A stretch of 64,000 nt of DNA. Origin: JACDBE01 sp963714055 (lineage in GTDB: Bacteria > Actinomycetota > Acidimicrobiia > Spongiisociales > UBA5794). Each line of letters begins with the position of its first letter. Positions within the stretch are counted from its first letter, which is position 1. The position numbers were made by a program, and so were the translations under genes. The DNA is taken from NCBI GenBank assembly GCA_963714055.1, contig OY970227.1:2356001-2420000 (forward strand). The letters run 5' to 3'. This document shows positions 1-10,370 of this stretch, in pieces. The notes beneath the pieces were generated by a model that did not search any database, was not told the DNA's origin, and was given only the letters and a program-made list of their open reading frames with translations.

Positions 1-1514
1 GCGTTGGTGCAGCCGGCGGGGAGCTGCAACTCGGCACGCGAGTCGCGCACCGGGTAGTCGACGCAGATCTCCACACCGCCCACCTGGTCGACGATCTCCT
101 CGAACCCCTCGAAGTCGAACAAGGCGAAGTGGTCGATCTCGATGCCGGTGAACTGGTGGATGGCGAGCGCCAGCAGGGCCGGTCCCTCGATGCCTTTGTC
201 CGGGCAGCCCTCCAAGGCGCCGTTGATCTTGTCGAGGCTGTTGGTGCACGGGTTGTTGATGTACAGGTCACGGGGTATCGACACCATGACGGGGTCGCCG
301 CCGTCTGCCGGGATGATGGTGAGGATGATCACGTCGGCCAGCTGCCCGGACAGGTCGCTGCCCACGATGAGCAGCGACAGGAAGTCGCCCTCCGCGGTAG
401 GGAGAGCGGCAACGGCATTGGCCGCCGCCTCGGGGAGCTCGCTGACATCGATGCCGTCGTCGGGTAGCGGCAGGACCTCCGAAGCGGCGGCGATGTCCAT
501 GCTGAGCCGATCGACGTTGCGCCACGAGTTCCAGATCTGGACCCCGTTGAACAGGGCGTACCCCACCATCACCAGGAGGGCCGTGGCCAGGCCACGCTTC
601 AGGCTGCGCAGGACCGGGTGCTGGTGGGCGGATGGCGGGGTCGGTGCCGCCTCGTTGACCAGGTAGCCGATCGGAGGTGCGCCGAGGCTGCGGAGCCGGT
701 CGACAGACTGGCTCACCGTGCCCTTGTCCATCGCCCGGGGGAGGACCAGCAGGGTCCCGTCGGCGAGCGCCCCGAGGGCGTCGATGGCCGGGCCACCCTC
801 GACGGGCGTGTCGATGAGGACGACGTCGGCACTGGTCGCCACGTCCTCGACCGCCGCCGCCACCTCCGAGCGTTGCAGCACCGGGGCGTCGGGGTCAGCC
901 TGCCCTGCCGGGATGAACGGCAAGCGACTGGTCGAGTCGACCGACCACAACCGGGAGGCCTCGCCCAGCGTCGCCTGCCCCTTGGCCAGCTCGACGAGCC
1001 CGGGCGAGACGCCGGTGTGGCCGAAGTTGCTGAGCCTGGCGTCGGTGATGTCCCCGTCGATCAGCAGGGTGCGCCGGCCGGCCCGGGTGGCGGCGACGGC
1101 GAGGTTGAGGGCGGCAGTGGTGGCCCCCTGGCCTTCGACCACGCCGGCGACGAGGAGGATCCGCCCCCGGGTCAGTGCCTCCATCCGGCTGGCGGCCCGC
1201 TGGTACGCCGCCGCCGCCGACGAGGTCGGCGTGGTGAGGGTCGGGCTCGGTGAGCCCGGGGTGTCGGGGATGCTTCCCAGGTTGGGGAGGTCGAGCAACT
1301 TGCCGACCGGCCGGGTCCCACCTGCGAGGTACCAGGCGAACCAGAACAGCGCGGCCACCACCCCGCCCAGCGCGGCGGCGAGGATGGTCCCGGTGGTGGT
1401 GGGCCACAGCCGCAGCCCCACCGCGAACGCTCCCAGTCCCATCGCCACCGACACGAGGTTCGGCCACGCCAAGGCGCGGCGTAGCCGGTTGGGGTATGGA
1501 TCGGCCTTGTTCAT
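1..1514 (-). CDS. LCP-family cell-wall ligase with N-terminal degenerate BY-kinase-like domain (3' end outside window)
   Basis: The reading frame is open from ATG at 1514 to the window edge, about 504 residues. It begins with a cytoplasmic stretch and two membrane segments (residues ~18-65), as in Wzz/CpsC-like proteins. An ATPase-like domain follows. Its P-loop reads GVVEGQGATTAALN, where the family has GEGKSTTAAN, so the essential Walker lysine is replaced by Ala. Walker A' (LLIDGDITDARL) and Walker B (ADVVLIDTP) are recognisable. A third membrane segment near residues 308-325 leads into an LCP (LytR-CpsA-Psr) domain with the typical SIPRDLYI and KINGALEG motifs. LCP proteins transfer polymers from undecaprenyl-phosphate to peptidoglycan outside the membrane. 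I infer that the ATPase part is non-catalytic and perhaps regulatory. There is no Tyr-rich tail because the LCP domain takes its place. Confidence 0.85.
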   Translation of the reverse strand, partial: MNKADPYPNRLRRALAWPNLVSVAMGLGAFAVGLRLWPTTTGTILAAALGGVVAALFWFAWYLAGGTRPVGKLLDLPNLGSIPDTPGSPSPTLTTPTSSAAAAYQRAASRMEALTRGRILLVAGVVEGQGATTAALNLAVAATRAGRRTLLIDGDITDARLSNFGHTGVSPGLVELAKGQATLGEASRLWSVDSTSRLPFIPAGQADPDAPVLQRSEVAAAVEDVATSADVVLIDTPVEGGPAIDALGALADGTLLVLPRAMDKGTVSQSVDRLRSLGAPPIGYLVNEAAPTPPSAHQHPVLRSLKRGLATALLVMVGYALFNGVQIWNSWRNVDRLSMDIAAASEVLPLPDDGIDVSELPEAAANAVAALPTAEGDFLSLLIVGSDLSGQLADVIILTIIPADGGDPVMVSIPRDLYINNPCTNSLDKINGALEGCPDKGIEGPALLALAIHQFTGIEIDHFALFDFEGFEEIVDQVGGVEICVDYPVRDSRAELQLPAGCTN

Positions 1515-1583
1515 GGTGTATCGGGCTTCATCGGGCTGGGGGCGTCATGGATAACCGGGGGGTGAGGGACCCGCTCATCATAC

Positions 1584-1629
1584 GGTGGCGTCGGACTTGT
1601 CGGCCTCGTCCGGCAGGTCCGACGCCACC
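1584..1629 (-). terminator. 13-bp inverted repeat, probable terminator
   Basis: The arms GGTGGCGTCGGAC (1584-1596) and GTCCGACGCCACC (1617-1629) are perfect reverse complements with a 20-nt loop. The hairpin lies directly after the stop codon (1630-1632) of the minus-strand zinc-ribbon gene and ahead of the LCP gene. There is no U-tract, so it is either a weak intrinsic terminator or a processing hairpin. Confidence 0.6.
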
Positions 1630-3273
1630 TCACCCGGAGGGTGTCGGGCCACCATCGCAGGGGTCGGGCGAGTAGATCCCGAGCACCGATCCGTCCGGCT
1701 CGCTCGAGGAGACGGGCCCCCACAAAAGGGTGACCCCGTCGGAGCGCACCAGGATGAAGTGGAGGGAACCGTCGATCTCCTCGTAGGAGATGTCGAACTC
1801 CGGATAGACCGACTCGAGGTGCTCGATCGTGTCGCCCAGCGACAGTTCGGAGAGGGTCGACAGCCCTGCGGTTGGGTGGGCGGCCGGCTCGTTGTCCAGG
1901 CGGTACCCAGCGAGGGCCCCGTCCTCGGGGGTGCCGGTGAACAAGGCGGTGAGGGGGCCCCAGGTGGCGGTGAACCCGGGTTCGCCCGGGCACAGGCCGA
2001 AACCGCCGTCGTCGACGGTGTTGGCCGATTCGGGCTGCCCCAGGGTCGCCACCAGGCGGCCCAGCCCGTCTGGGTCGCCGAAGTCGATCGGGCTCACCGC
2101 GAAGGCGCCGAGTCGCAGGTCGCTGATGTCCACCGGGTTGCCCACCTCGGGGAACGGACCGGTGAGCAGAGTGGGATCGACTGTGGTCGTGGTGGGCTCG
2201 GGCCTCGTAGTGGTTGGCTCGGGGAGGGTGGTGCTCGGACCGGCGACAGCCTGCGACGTGTTCACGGCTGGTGTCGTGGTGGTGCCGGCCACTTCCGCCG
2301 GGTCGTCCCGGGTGATCAGGGTGAGTGCCCCGAACCAGCCGGCGATCAGTACGGCCACCACGCCGGCGATGAGCAGCCGCTGCCCGGTGCGGCTCCGGCG
2401 GGGTGCGGGCGGAGGATCACCGACGCCGCCGTCGAGGTGAAGCGAGGCGTCGTCGATCGGATGGGCGGGTGGGGTCGGGGAGACCGGCCGCTCGCTCGCC
2501 GGCCGGTCGTTGGGGGGCCGGTCGCCGGGTCGGTCGTTCGGCGGGCCGACGTCGCCGGGGCGTGACGAGGGTCGGGTCGCCGCCGCCGCAGCAGCAGCAC
2601 CGCAGCCGACGACGGCGATGGTTGCACTTCCGTGGCATCGGCGTCCACCGTCGCCGGTTCTCCGGGAGTCGCCTGGTCGTCCTCGTCCTCGTGCTCGTGC
2701 TCGGCAGACGGGCTCGGCGGGAGCCTCGGGGACGGTCGCTGCGGTTGCAGCTGCAGTAGCCACCGCCGGCGGTGCCTCCACTTCGGCGGCATCTGCGCCC
2801 ATCGCCGGTTCGCCTTGGCCGGCCGGGGGGTCGTCCTCGTCCTCGTCTTCGTGCTCGGCAGACGGCTCGGCGGGAGCCTCGGGGACGGTCGCTGAGGTTG
2901 CAGCTGCCGCAGCCACCGCCGGCGGTGCCTCCACTTCGGCGACATCTGCGCTCATCGCCGGTTCGCCTTGGCCGGCCGGGGGGTCGTCCTCCTGCTCGGC
3001 AGGCGAAGACTCGGCGGGAGCCACGGGGCCGGTCGATGCGGCGGCAGCCACCACGGGGACTGCCGTCGCCGCAACGGGGGCATCTGCCGAGTCGTCGGTG
3101 CCGGTCGGCGTGGGAGAAGCCGGCGCCGGCTCTGGATCTTGTCCCGACGATGGTCGGGTCGTCGAGGTGACGACATGGCTGTCGATCCAACCCCGCTTGC
3201 AGGTCGGGCAGCGGGGCACGTCGAGCGGCCGCGGCGTCCCGCAGAACACACAGGGCGTGAGGTCGGCCGCCAT
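1630..3273 (-). CDS. Zinc-ribbon membrane protein with acidic repeat linker and extracellular domain
   Basis: Product of about 547 residues. The N-terminus has a CxxC-x10-CxxC zinc ribbon (C8, C11, C22, C25). A long Pro/Ala/Glu-rich linker follows, with two to three near-identical ~40-residue repeats containing PEAPAEPSAEHEDEDEDD. There is one membrane span (~297-317), a Thr-rich spacer, and a ~200-residue C-terminal domain that I do not recognise. The start at 3273 is chosen because the zinc ribbon begins there and a TATGCT hexamer lies 8 nt upstream; the frame is also open further upstream, but without family-like sequence. In the third linker repeat an extra G (around 2708-2711) shifts the frame, and a second shift near 2590 restores it, so ~40 residues are read out of register (Arg/Gly-rich instead of acidic). 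Function unknown; a membrane-anchored sensor or scaffold is possible. Confidence 0.7.
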   Translation of the reverse strand: MAADLTPCVFCGTPRPLDVPRCPTCKRGWIDSHVVTSTTRPSSGQDPEPAPASPTPTGTDDSADAPVAATAVPVVAAAASTGPVAPAESSPAEQEDDPPAGQGEPAMSADVAEVEAPPAVAAAAATSATVPEAPAEPSAEHEDEDEDDPPAGQGEPAMGADAAEVEAPPAVATAAATAATVPEAPAEPVCRARARGRGRPGDSRRTGDGGRRCHGSATIAVVGCGAAAAAAATRPSSRPGDVGPPNDRPGDRPPNDRPASERPVSPTPPAHPIDDASLHLDGGVGDPPPAPRRSRTGQRLLIAGVVAVLIAGWFGALTLITRDDPAEVAGTTTTPAVNTSQAVAGPSTTLPEPTTTRPEPTTTTVDPTLLTGPFPEVGNPVDISDLRLGAFAVSPIDFGDPDGLGRLVATLGQPESANTVDDGGFGLCPGEPGFTATWGPLTALFTGTPEDGALAGYRLDNEPAAHPTAGLSTLSELSLGDTIEHLESVYPEFDISYEEIDGSLHFILVRSDGVTLLWGPVSSSEPDGSVLGIYSPDPCDGGPTPSG

Positions 3274-3597
3274 GGCCGGCAAGCATACGGTGGCCCCGGT
3301 GGTAGCCCCGGCTTTCACTTGCTCGGTCGGCGGGTGACGCCGATCGGTTTGTCCCCCATCGATCGTAAGCTCTACGGACTTCCTCCGCACCTCCCAGATC
3401 CTCTTCCGGGGTGCACGGAGGGGCACCTTCTCGAGGAGACCGGTGGCTGTGTCGAACCCGCACCAGTTGGGACATCGGGCCCGTCCCGATGGGCCCCGGC
3501 GCGTCGGTGCGTGGAGATCGCCCGGCCCCAGCGATCGATCGAGGGACACCGGTTCGACATCGACATTCGGGTCGGTCGGTGACCCCGGGCTCCGTTG
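3274..3597. other. Divergent intergenic region
   Basis: This 324-bp gap separates the divergent zinc-ribbon and phosphatase-like genes. It holds the TATGCT hexamer of the minus-strand gene (3282-3287). I see no conserved coding sequence, although frames are open on both strands because of the high G+C. The plus-strand promoter is not evident. Confidence 0.4.
3282..3287 (-). promoter_or_regulatory. -10 hexamer TATGCT of the zinc-ribbon gene
   Basis: On the minus strand TATGCT ends 8 nt before the ATG at 3273, the same spacing seen at many starts in this window. It implies a leaderless or nearly leaderless transcript. Confidence 0.5.
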
Positions 3598-6109
3598 ATG
3601 GAGGTCGAGACGCCGCCGGTGGAGAGCCCCGATCGGCCCGAGTCGATCTGGTGGCGCCTGCTCACGCTGTGGGGGCTGCTCGGGGTGGGGATGATCCAAC
3701 CCCTCCTCGACCTCTACGGGTCCAATCCCGAGGTGTTCATCGCCGCCAGGGCGGGGACGCTTCGCATCCTGGTGTTCGTCGCCCTGGTCACGTTGGGCCC
3801 GGTTCTGCTGTGTGCCGCCATCCTCTTCGTGGCCGGGGGGATCGGGCGCCGGGCCGGCGACATCGCCTACTCGGCCCTGCTCGCGGTGACCGGCTTCGTT
3901 GCCGCCTCGGCGGTGATGCACCAGGTGATGCCGGGCAGCAACGTCACCGTGGTGCTGGCGATCCTCGTCGCCGGCGGGATCGTCTGGCTGGAGGCACGGG
4001 TGGGATGGGCCCGCACCTGGCTCCGCATCCTCGCCCTCGTCGCCGTGGCCGCCCCGGTGCTGTTCCTCGGGTTCTCGGATGCCTCCGAGCTGGTCTGGCA
4101 GCCGGAGGCGGCGGTCGATACGTCTGTTTCGGTCGACGCCGCCACCCCGGTGGTCATCCTGGTCTTCGACGAGCTGCCGCTGTCGTCGCTGCTCGCCACC
4201 GACGGGTCCGTCAACGCCGACCTCTTCCCCAACTTCGCCAGGCTCGCCGCCGGCTCCCACTGGTTCAAGAACGGCCAGTCCAACTCGATCGCCACGACCA
4301 ACAGCATCCCCATCCTCGTCACCGGCAAGCTCGCCGAGGGGGCCCGGCCGACGTCACGCGACCATCCACTGAGCATCTACACGATGCTCGGCGACAGCTA
4401 CGCCATGGACGTGCAGGAGACCATCACCAACGTGTGCCCCAACTCGGTGTGCGCCGGCGAAGGCGGGGTCAGCACCGCCTCTGACCTACGACCAAATCGG
4501 GCTTCCGGCCTTGCTGGCCGACGCCGCGGTCGTCTGGGGTCATCTCACCCAACCACCCTTGGTCACCGGCCGGCTCCCGGCGATCGACGGCCGGTGGGGC
4601 GGGTTCGTCGGCGGTGCCGGCGGCGGCGACATCGGCGACGGAGCCGGCCTTCCCCTGGCGCCATCAGGGGAACGGCTCCCCTGGGTGGACAAGATGCTCA
4701 CCACCGCCGACAACCTCGTCGGGGCGGCCCCCAACACCCTCCACTACCTGCACGTGGTCGCCCCGCACATCCCGTGGCAGGCCAACCCGTCCGGAACCCA
4801 GTACGACCGACCCGAGGATCTCGGCTCCAGCGTCACCGGGGTCGAGAACGGCTACTGGGTCGAGGACCCGACACGGGCCACCCAGGGCTTCCAGCGCCAC
4901 CTGTTCCAACTTGGATTGGTGGATCGGCTCCTGGGCCGCATCCTCGACTCACTCGAGCAGAGCGGGATCTGGGACGAAGGGATCGTCGTGGTCACCGCCG
5001 ACCACGGCGGATCGTTCGTCCCCGGGGAACACCGCCGCTGGGTGACCCCGAGCAACCTCGACGCCCTGTACCGGGTGCCGCTGTTCATCCGCATCCCCGG
5101 TCAGGACGGCGGTGAGGTCCACCTGGAGAGCGCCTACGTCATCGATGTCCTCCCCACCGTGGTCGACCTGCTCGACGTCGAGCTCGGGCCGGAGTGGGAG
5201 ATGGCCGGCCGATCGCTGTTCGACCCGGATCTCCCCCCCGAGCGCCCCCATGTGTACGACCACTTCACCGGCCACCGGGAGGCGCTGGGCGGCCCGGTCG
5301 ACGGCCTCGACGCCGAGATCGCGCACAACTACGAGCTCATCGCCGATCAGACGAGCTGGGCCGGGATCGCCGCCGTGGGGCCCTACGCCGACCTCGTCGG
5401 GCAACCGGCCGTCTCCCTCGACCCCCGGTCGGTCGACGGGGTGGTGGCCGAGTTCGACCAGGCCGAACGGTACGCCGACCTCGACCCGGGCGCCGGCATC
5501 GTCCCCACCGTGCTGACCGGTCGGGTGAGCCTCCCCGACACCATCGGCGCCGGCGATGTCCTGGTCTCGGTCAACGGCACCGTGGCGGGCGCCGGGTACC
5601 TGGTGCGGGCCGGGGCCGGCACCGCGGACTTCAGCACGGTGGTCCCCGAGGCGGCGTTCCGCCCGGGCGCCAACGAGGTGGTGCTCCTGATCCCCGGCCC
5701 GGACGGGGGTTGGGTCGCCGCCGGCGGGGGAACGGTCGCCCGGCTCGTGCTCCACGACGCCGACGGAGACGAGCTCCCGCTGAGCCCGCCGACCTCGCGG
5801 CGCGTGGTCATCGACCGCAGCACGGTGGCCGGAGACCAGCTCCAGGTGAAGGGATGGTCGGCCGACACGTCGGCGAAGGAGGTGCCCACCGAGATACTGG
5901 TGTTCTTCGGCGACGAGCTCGCCTTCACCGGCCCCCCCAACCTGGAGCGCAGCGACGTCCCGGAATGGTTCGACAGCGAGGCCCTGGCGATGTCCGGCTT
6001 CGACATCTCCATCCCCGTCGCCGACATCCCAGAGGGCACCGAGCGGGTCACCGTGGTTGCCCGCTTCGGCGACGTCGCCGTCGCCGAGTACGGCACGATC
6101 GCCGGCTGA
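3598..6109 (+). pseudogene. Membrane-anchored alkaline phosphatase/sulfatase-superfamily protein, frameshifted
   Basis: The N-terminal half (from ATG 3598 or TTG 3595) has four membrane spans and then the first metal-site strand, VVILVFDELPLSSLL. The C-terminal half carries the second metal motif, VTADHGGSFVPGEH, and a ~250-residue beta-rich tail ending at 6109. The halves are in different frames. The upstream frame reads correctly to about 4478 and the downstream frame resumes with LTYDQIGLPALLADA. Removing one C from the run at 4477-4481 would join them as STALTYDQIGL. Superfamily members hydrolyse or transfer phosphate or sulfate esters on envelope polymers. Because both halves are well conserved, a sequencing indel is more likely than decay. 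The protein would be about 837 residues. The exact substrate is not predictable. Confidence 0.75.
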
Positions 6110-6119
6110 CCGGTGCAGC

Positions 6120-8151
<2,032 letters not shown>

Positions 8152-8157
8152 GGCTCC

Positions 8158-8163
8158 ACCGTA
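8158..8163 (-). promoter_or_regulatory. -10 hexamer TACGGT of the yyaL-like gene
   Basis: On the minus strand TACGGT is followed after 6 nt by the GTG start at 8151. This fits a leaderless transcript. Confidence 0.5.
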
Positions 8164-8264
8164 CCTGTGCCGGCCGCGTCGGCGGCCGAAAGGCGCGCCG
8201 ATGAGGAATGCCCGGGGACCGGGCCTTGTTGTACACCTTGTCGTCAGAAACCCGAGAAGATGGG

Positions 8265-8302
8265 TTCACAAACGCGGCGACCTGTGTGATATTGAACACA
8301 CA
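8265..8302 (+). promoter_or_regulatory. Possible promoter with overlapping palindromic operator upstream of the sigma factor gene
   Basis: TTCACA (8265-8270) and GATATT (8288-8293), 17 nt apart, resemble sigma-70 -35 and -10 boxes. The -10 sits inside a perfect inverted repeat, TGTGTG-ATATTGAA-CACACA (8283-8302). This is a local AT-rich island in GC-rich DNA. The sigma gene starts 270 bp downstream; the remaining leader (8303-8575) shows no gene that I can support. A repressor or WhiB/CRP-type factor could bind here. Confidence 0.35.
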
Positions 8303-8575
8303 TCCGGCCTTGTGACGCGCTTCACGAGCCTCCGCGGGCCGGATCCGGTTCCTTGGAGGGCATATCCGGGGGTTCGAAACCGGGCGGCACCGTCGGAGAT
8401 CGTCCGATGGAGGTTCGGGGGCGAGTCCACCGGCGTGCTGTTTGGATCGGCTTCGTGGGCTGGACCGGAGGGACAGGACAGGTATGGGGGCGGCCGAGCA
8501 TGGTTCACGAGGCGGCCGCGGCGCGAGCAGGCTGACAACGGGTGGAGGACTACGGATTGATGAGGATCACGATCG

Positions 8576-9619
8576 ATGACGAGTAATGCACGTGACAAGG
8601 TCTTGGACCGGGCGGTCCGTGAGCGCGAGGAGGCGAAGGAGCGCATCGAGCGCGACACGCTGACCCGATCGCGCCGTGAGAAGGATCGCAACAAGCTGAC
8701 CGACGAGCGCGGCCGGCTCACCACCGATCTCGTCAGCCAGTACCTCACCGCCATCGGCGAGTACGAGCTGCTCACCGCCGAGAAGGAAGTCGACTACGCC
8801 CAGAAGATCGAGGCCGGCCAGGACGCCCTCGCCAAGCTCGAGGCCGGCAAGTTCGACGGCAAGGTCGAGGAGATGGCCCTGCGCCGCAAGGTCCGCCACG
8901 GCCGTGAGGCCAAGGACGCCTTCCTCACCGCCAACCTGCGGCTCGTCGTGGCCAACGCCCGACGCTACGCCAACACCTCGGGAATCGACTTCCTCGACCT
9001 CATCCAGGAGGGCAACCTCGGGCTGATCCGCGCCGTCGAGAAGTTCGACTGGCGCAAGGGCTTCAAGTTCTCCACGTACGCCACGTGGTGGATCCGCCAG
9101 GCGATCACCCGCGCCATCGCCGACAAGTCGCGCACCGTCCGCATCCCGGTGCACCTCCACGACACCTTGGCCGCGGTCCGGGCCGCCCAGGCCAGCCTCA
9201 AGGCCGAGCTGGGCCGCGAGCCCCGCCCCGAGGAGATCGCCGAGGAGGCGGGGGTCAACGTCGACAAGGTGGAGCTGGCCCTCGGCGTGGCCGACACCGT
9301 CTCGTTGGAGCAGCCCGTCGGAGAGGACGGCGCCCAGCTCGGTGACTTCATCGAGGACGAGGACGCCGTCGACCCGGTGCGGGTCACCGAGGAGCTCGAC
9401 ATCGCCAACAGCCTGCGCAAGTCGATCGACCGCCTCCCCGACCGGGAGGGCCGGATCCTCGCCCTTCGCTACGGCTTCTACGACGGGGTTCCCCGCACCC
9501 TCGAGGAGATCGGCGAGGAGTTCAATCTGACCCGGGAGCGCATCCGCCAGCTCGAGAAGCTGGCGCTGTGCCGGCTCCGCCACCCGTCGTTCGGGATCCG
9601 GGAGCAGGACCTGGTCTGA
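8576..9619 (+). CDS. RNA polymerase sigma factor, sigma-70 family (RpoD/HrdB-like, group 1 or 2)
   Basis: 347 residues, without region 1.1. An Arg/Glu-rich N-terminal helix is followed by region 1.2 (DLVSQYLTAIGEYELLTAEKE), region 2 (LRLVVANARRY, GLIRAVEKFDWRKGFKFSTY, ATWWIRQAITRAI, the -10 recognition helix), region 3 (VRIPVHLHDTLAAVRAA) and region 4 with the -35 helix (TLEEIGEEFNLTRERIRQLE). It should direct transcription from -10/-35 promoters. The length and missing region 1.1 suggest either the principal factor of a small-sigma lineage or a group 2 alternative. It is monocistronic, with the downstream genes converging on it. The 5' leader of more than 250 bp with a palindrome suggests regulation at that site. 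Confidence 0.92.
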   Translation: MTSNARDKVLDRAVREREEAKERIERDTLTRSRREKDRNKLTDERGRLTTDLVSQYLTAIGEYELLTAEKEVDYAQKIEAGQDALAKLEAGKFDGKVEEMALRRKVRHGREAKDAFLTANLRLVVANARRYANTSGIDFLDLIQEGNLGLIRAVEKFDWRKGFKFSTYATWWIRQAITRAIADKSRTVRIPVHLHDTLAAVRAAQASLKAELGREPRPEEIAEEAGVNVDKVELALGVADTVSLEQPVGEDGAQLGDFIEDEDAVDPVRVTEELDIANSLRKSIDRLPDREGRILALRYGFYDGVPRTLEEIGEEFNLTRERIRQLEKLALCRLRHPSFGIREQDLV

Positions 9620-9628
9620 CCCGGCGGC

Positions 9629-10360
9629 TCAACCGGCCGCGTCGTCGGGCCCGGGCTCGTCACGTCCGGTGAGATCCGGCGGTTCACCTCCGGTGAGATC
9701 CGGCTGTTCGCCTCCGGTGAGATCCGGCTGTTCGCCTCCGGTGAGATCCGGCTGTTCGCCTCCGGTGAAATCCGGCATCGTGGCGTGACCCTCGGCGCTC
9801 ACTCCCTGCCGGGTGACCACCTGGCGGACAGTCATCGCCAGGATCCTCAGATCCAGCCGGATGGACCAGTTGTCGACGTACCAGGTGTCCAGGGCGAACC
9901 GCTGCTCCCAGGTGAGGGCGTTGCGCCCGTTCACCTGCGCCCATCCGGTGATCCCGGGACGTACCAGGTGGCGGCGCGCCTGCTCGGGTGTGTAACGGTC
10001 GAGGTACTCGACGAGCAGGGGTCGGGGGCCCACCAGGCTCATGTCCCCGGCGAGCACGTTGAACAGCTCGGGGAGCTCGTCCAGGCTGGTTCGCCTGAGG
10101 AAGCGCCCCAGCGGGGTGAGTCGCCCTGCGTCGTTCGCCATCGCCCGCGACGGGCTGGTCGCCGGGAGCATGGTGCGGAACTTGACCATCTCGAACGGCC
10201 GGCCGTGCAGGCCGGGCCGCCGCTGACGGAACAGCACCGGCCGGCCCATGCTCACCCGGACGGCGACCGCCAGGACCAACAGGATCGGGAGAGCCACCAC
10301 CAGCCCGGTCGTCGCCACGACGATGTCGAAGCCCCGTTTCACCGCCGGCGAGTGGCCCAC
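9629..10360 (-). CDS. Bacterial sugar transferase (undecaprenyl-phosphate sugar-1-phosphate transferase)
   Basis: 243 residues from GTG 10360. One N-terminal hydrophobic segment (~13-34) precedes the conserved membrane-associated catalytic domain: KFRTM, GRFLRRTSLDELPELFNVLAGDMSLVGPRP (split over residues ~85-116) and RPGITGWAQVNGRN. Family members load a sugar phosphate onto the lipid carrier as the first step of surface-glycan synthesis. The gene lies 10 bp downstream of the carbamoyltransferase gene and is probably cotranscribed with it. The C-terminus is unusual: a run of 8-residue repeats DLTGGEQP encoded by a 24-bp tandem repeat. This part lies outside the catalytic domain and may vary in copy number. 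Confidence 0.9.
   Translation of the reverse strand: MGHSPAVKRGFDIVVATTGLVVALPILLVLAVAVRVSMGRPVLFRQRRPGLHGRPFEMVKFRTMLPATSPSRAMANDAGRLTPLGRFLRRTSLDELPELFNVLAGDMSLVGPRPLLVEYLDRYTPEQARRHLVRPGITGWAQVNGRNALTWEQRFALDTWYVDNWSIRLDLRILAMTVRQVVTRQGVSAEGHATMPDFTGGEQPDLTGGEQPDLTGGEQPDLTGGEPPDLTGRDEPGPDDAAG
9668..9775 (-). repeat. 24-bp coding tandem repeat, four full copies and a partial one
   Basis: Copies start at 9668, 9692, 9716, 9740 and 9764, each beginning GGTGARATCCGGC on the plus strand. The unit length is a multiple of three, so copy-number change keeps the sugar-transferase frame while lengthening or shortening its tail. Confidence 0.9.
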
Positions 10361-10370
10361 CGCCTTCCCG

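Noticed and set aside
3274..4260. Upstream extension of the zinc-ribbon protein by about 330 residues
   Set aside because: It runs antisense through the phosphatase-like gene. The zinc ribbon marks a natural N-terminus, and TATGCT lies 8 nt before ATG 3273.
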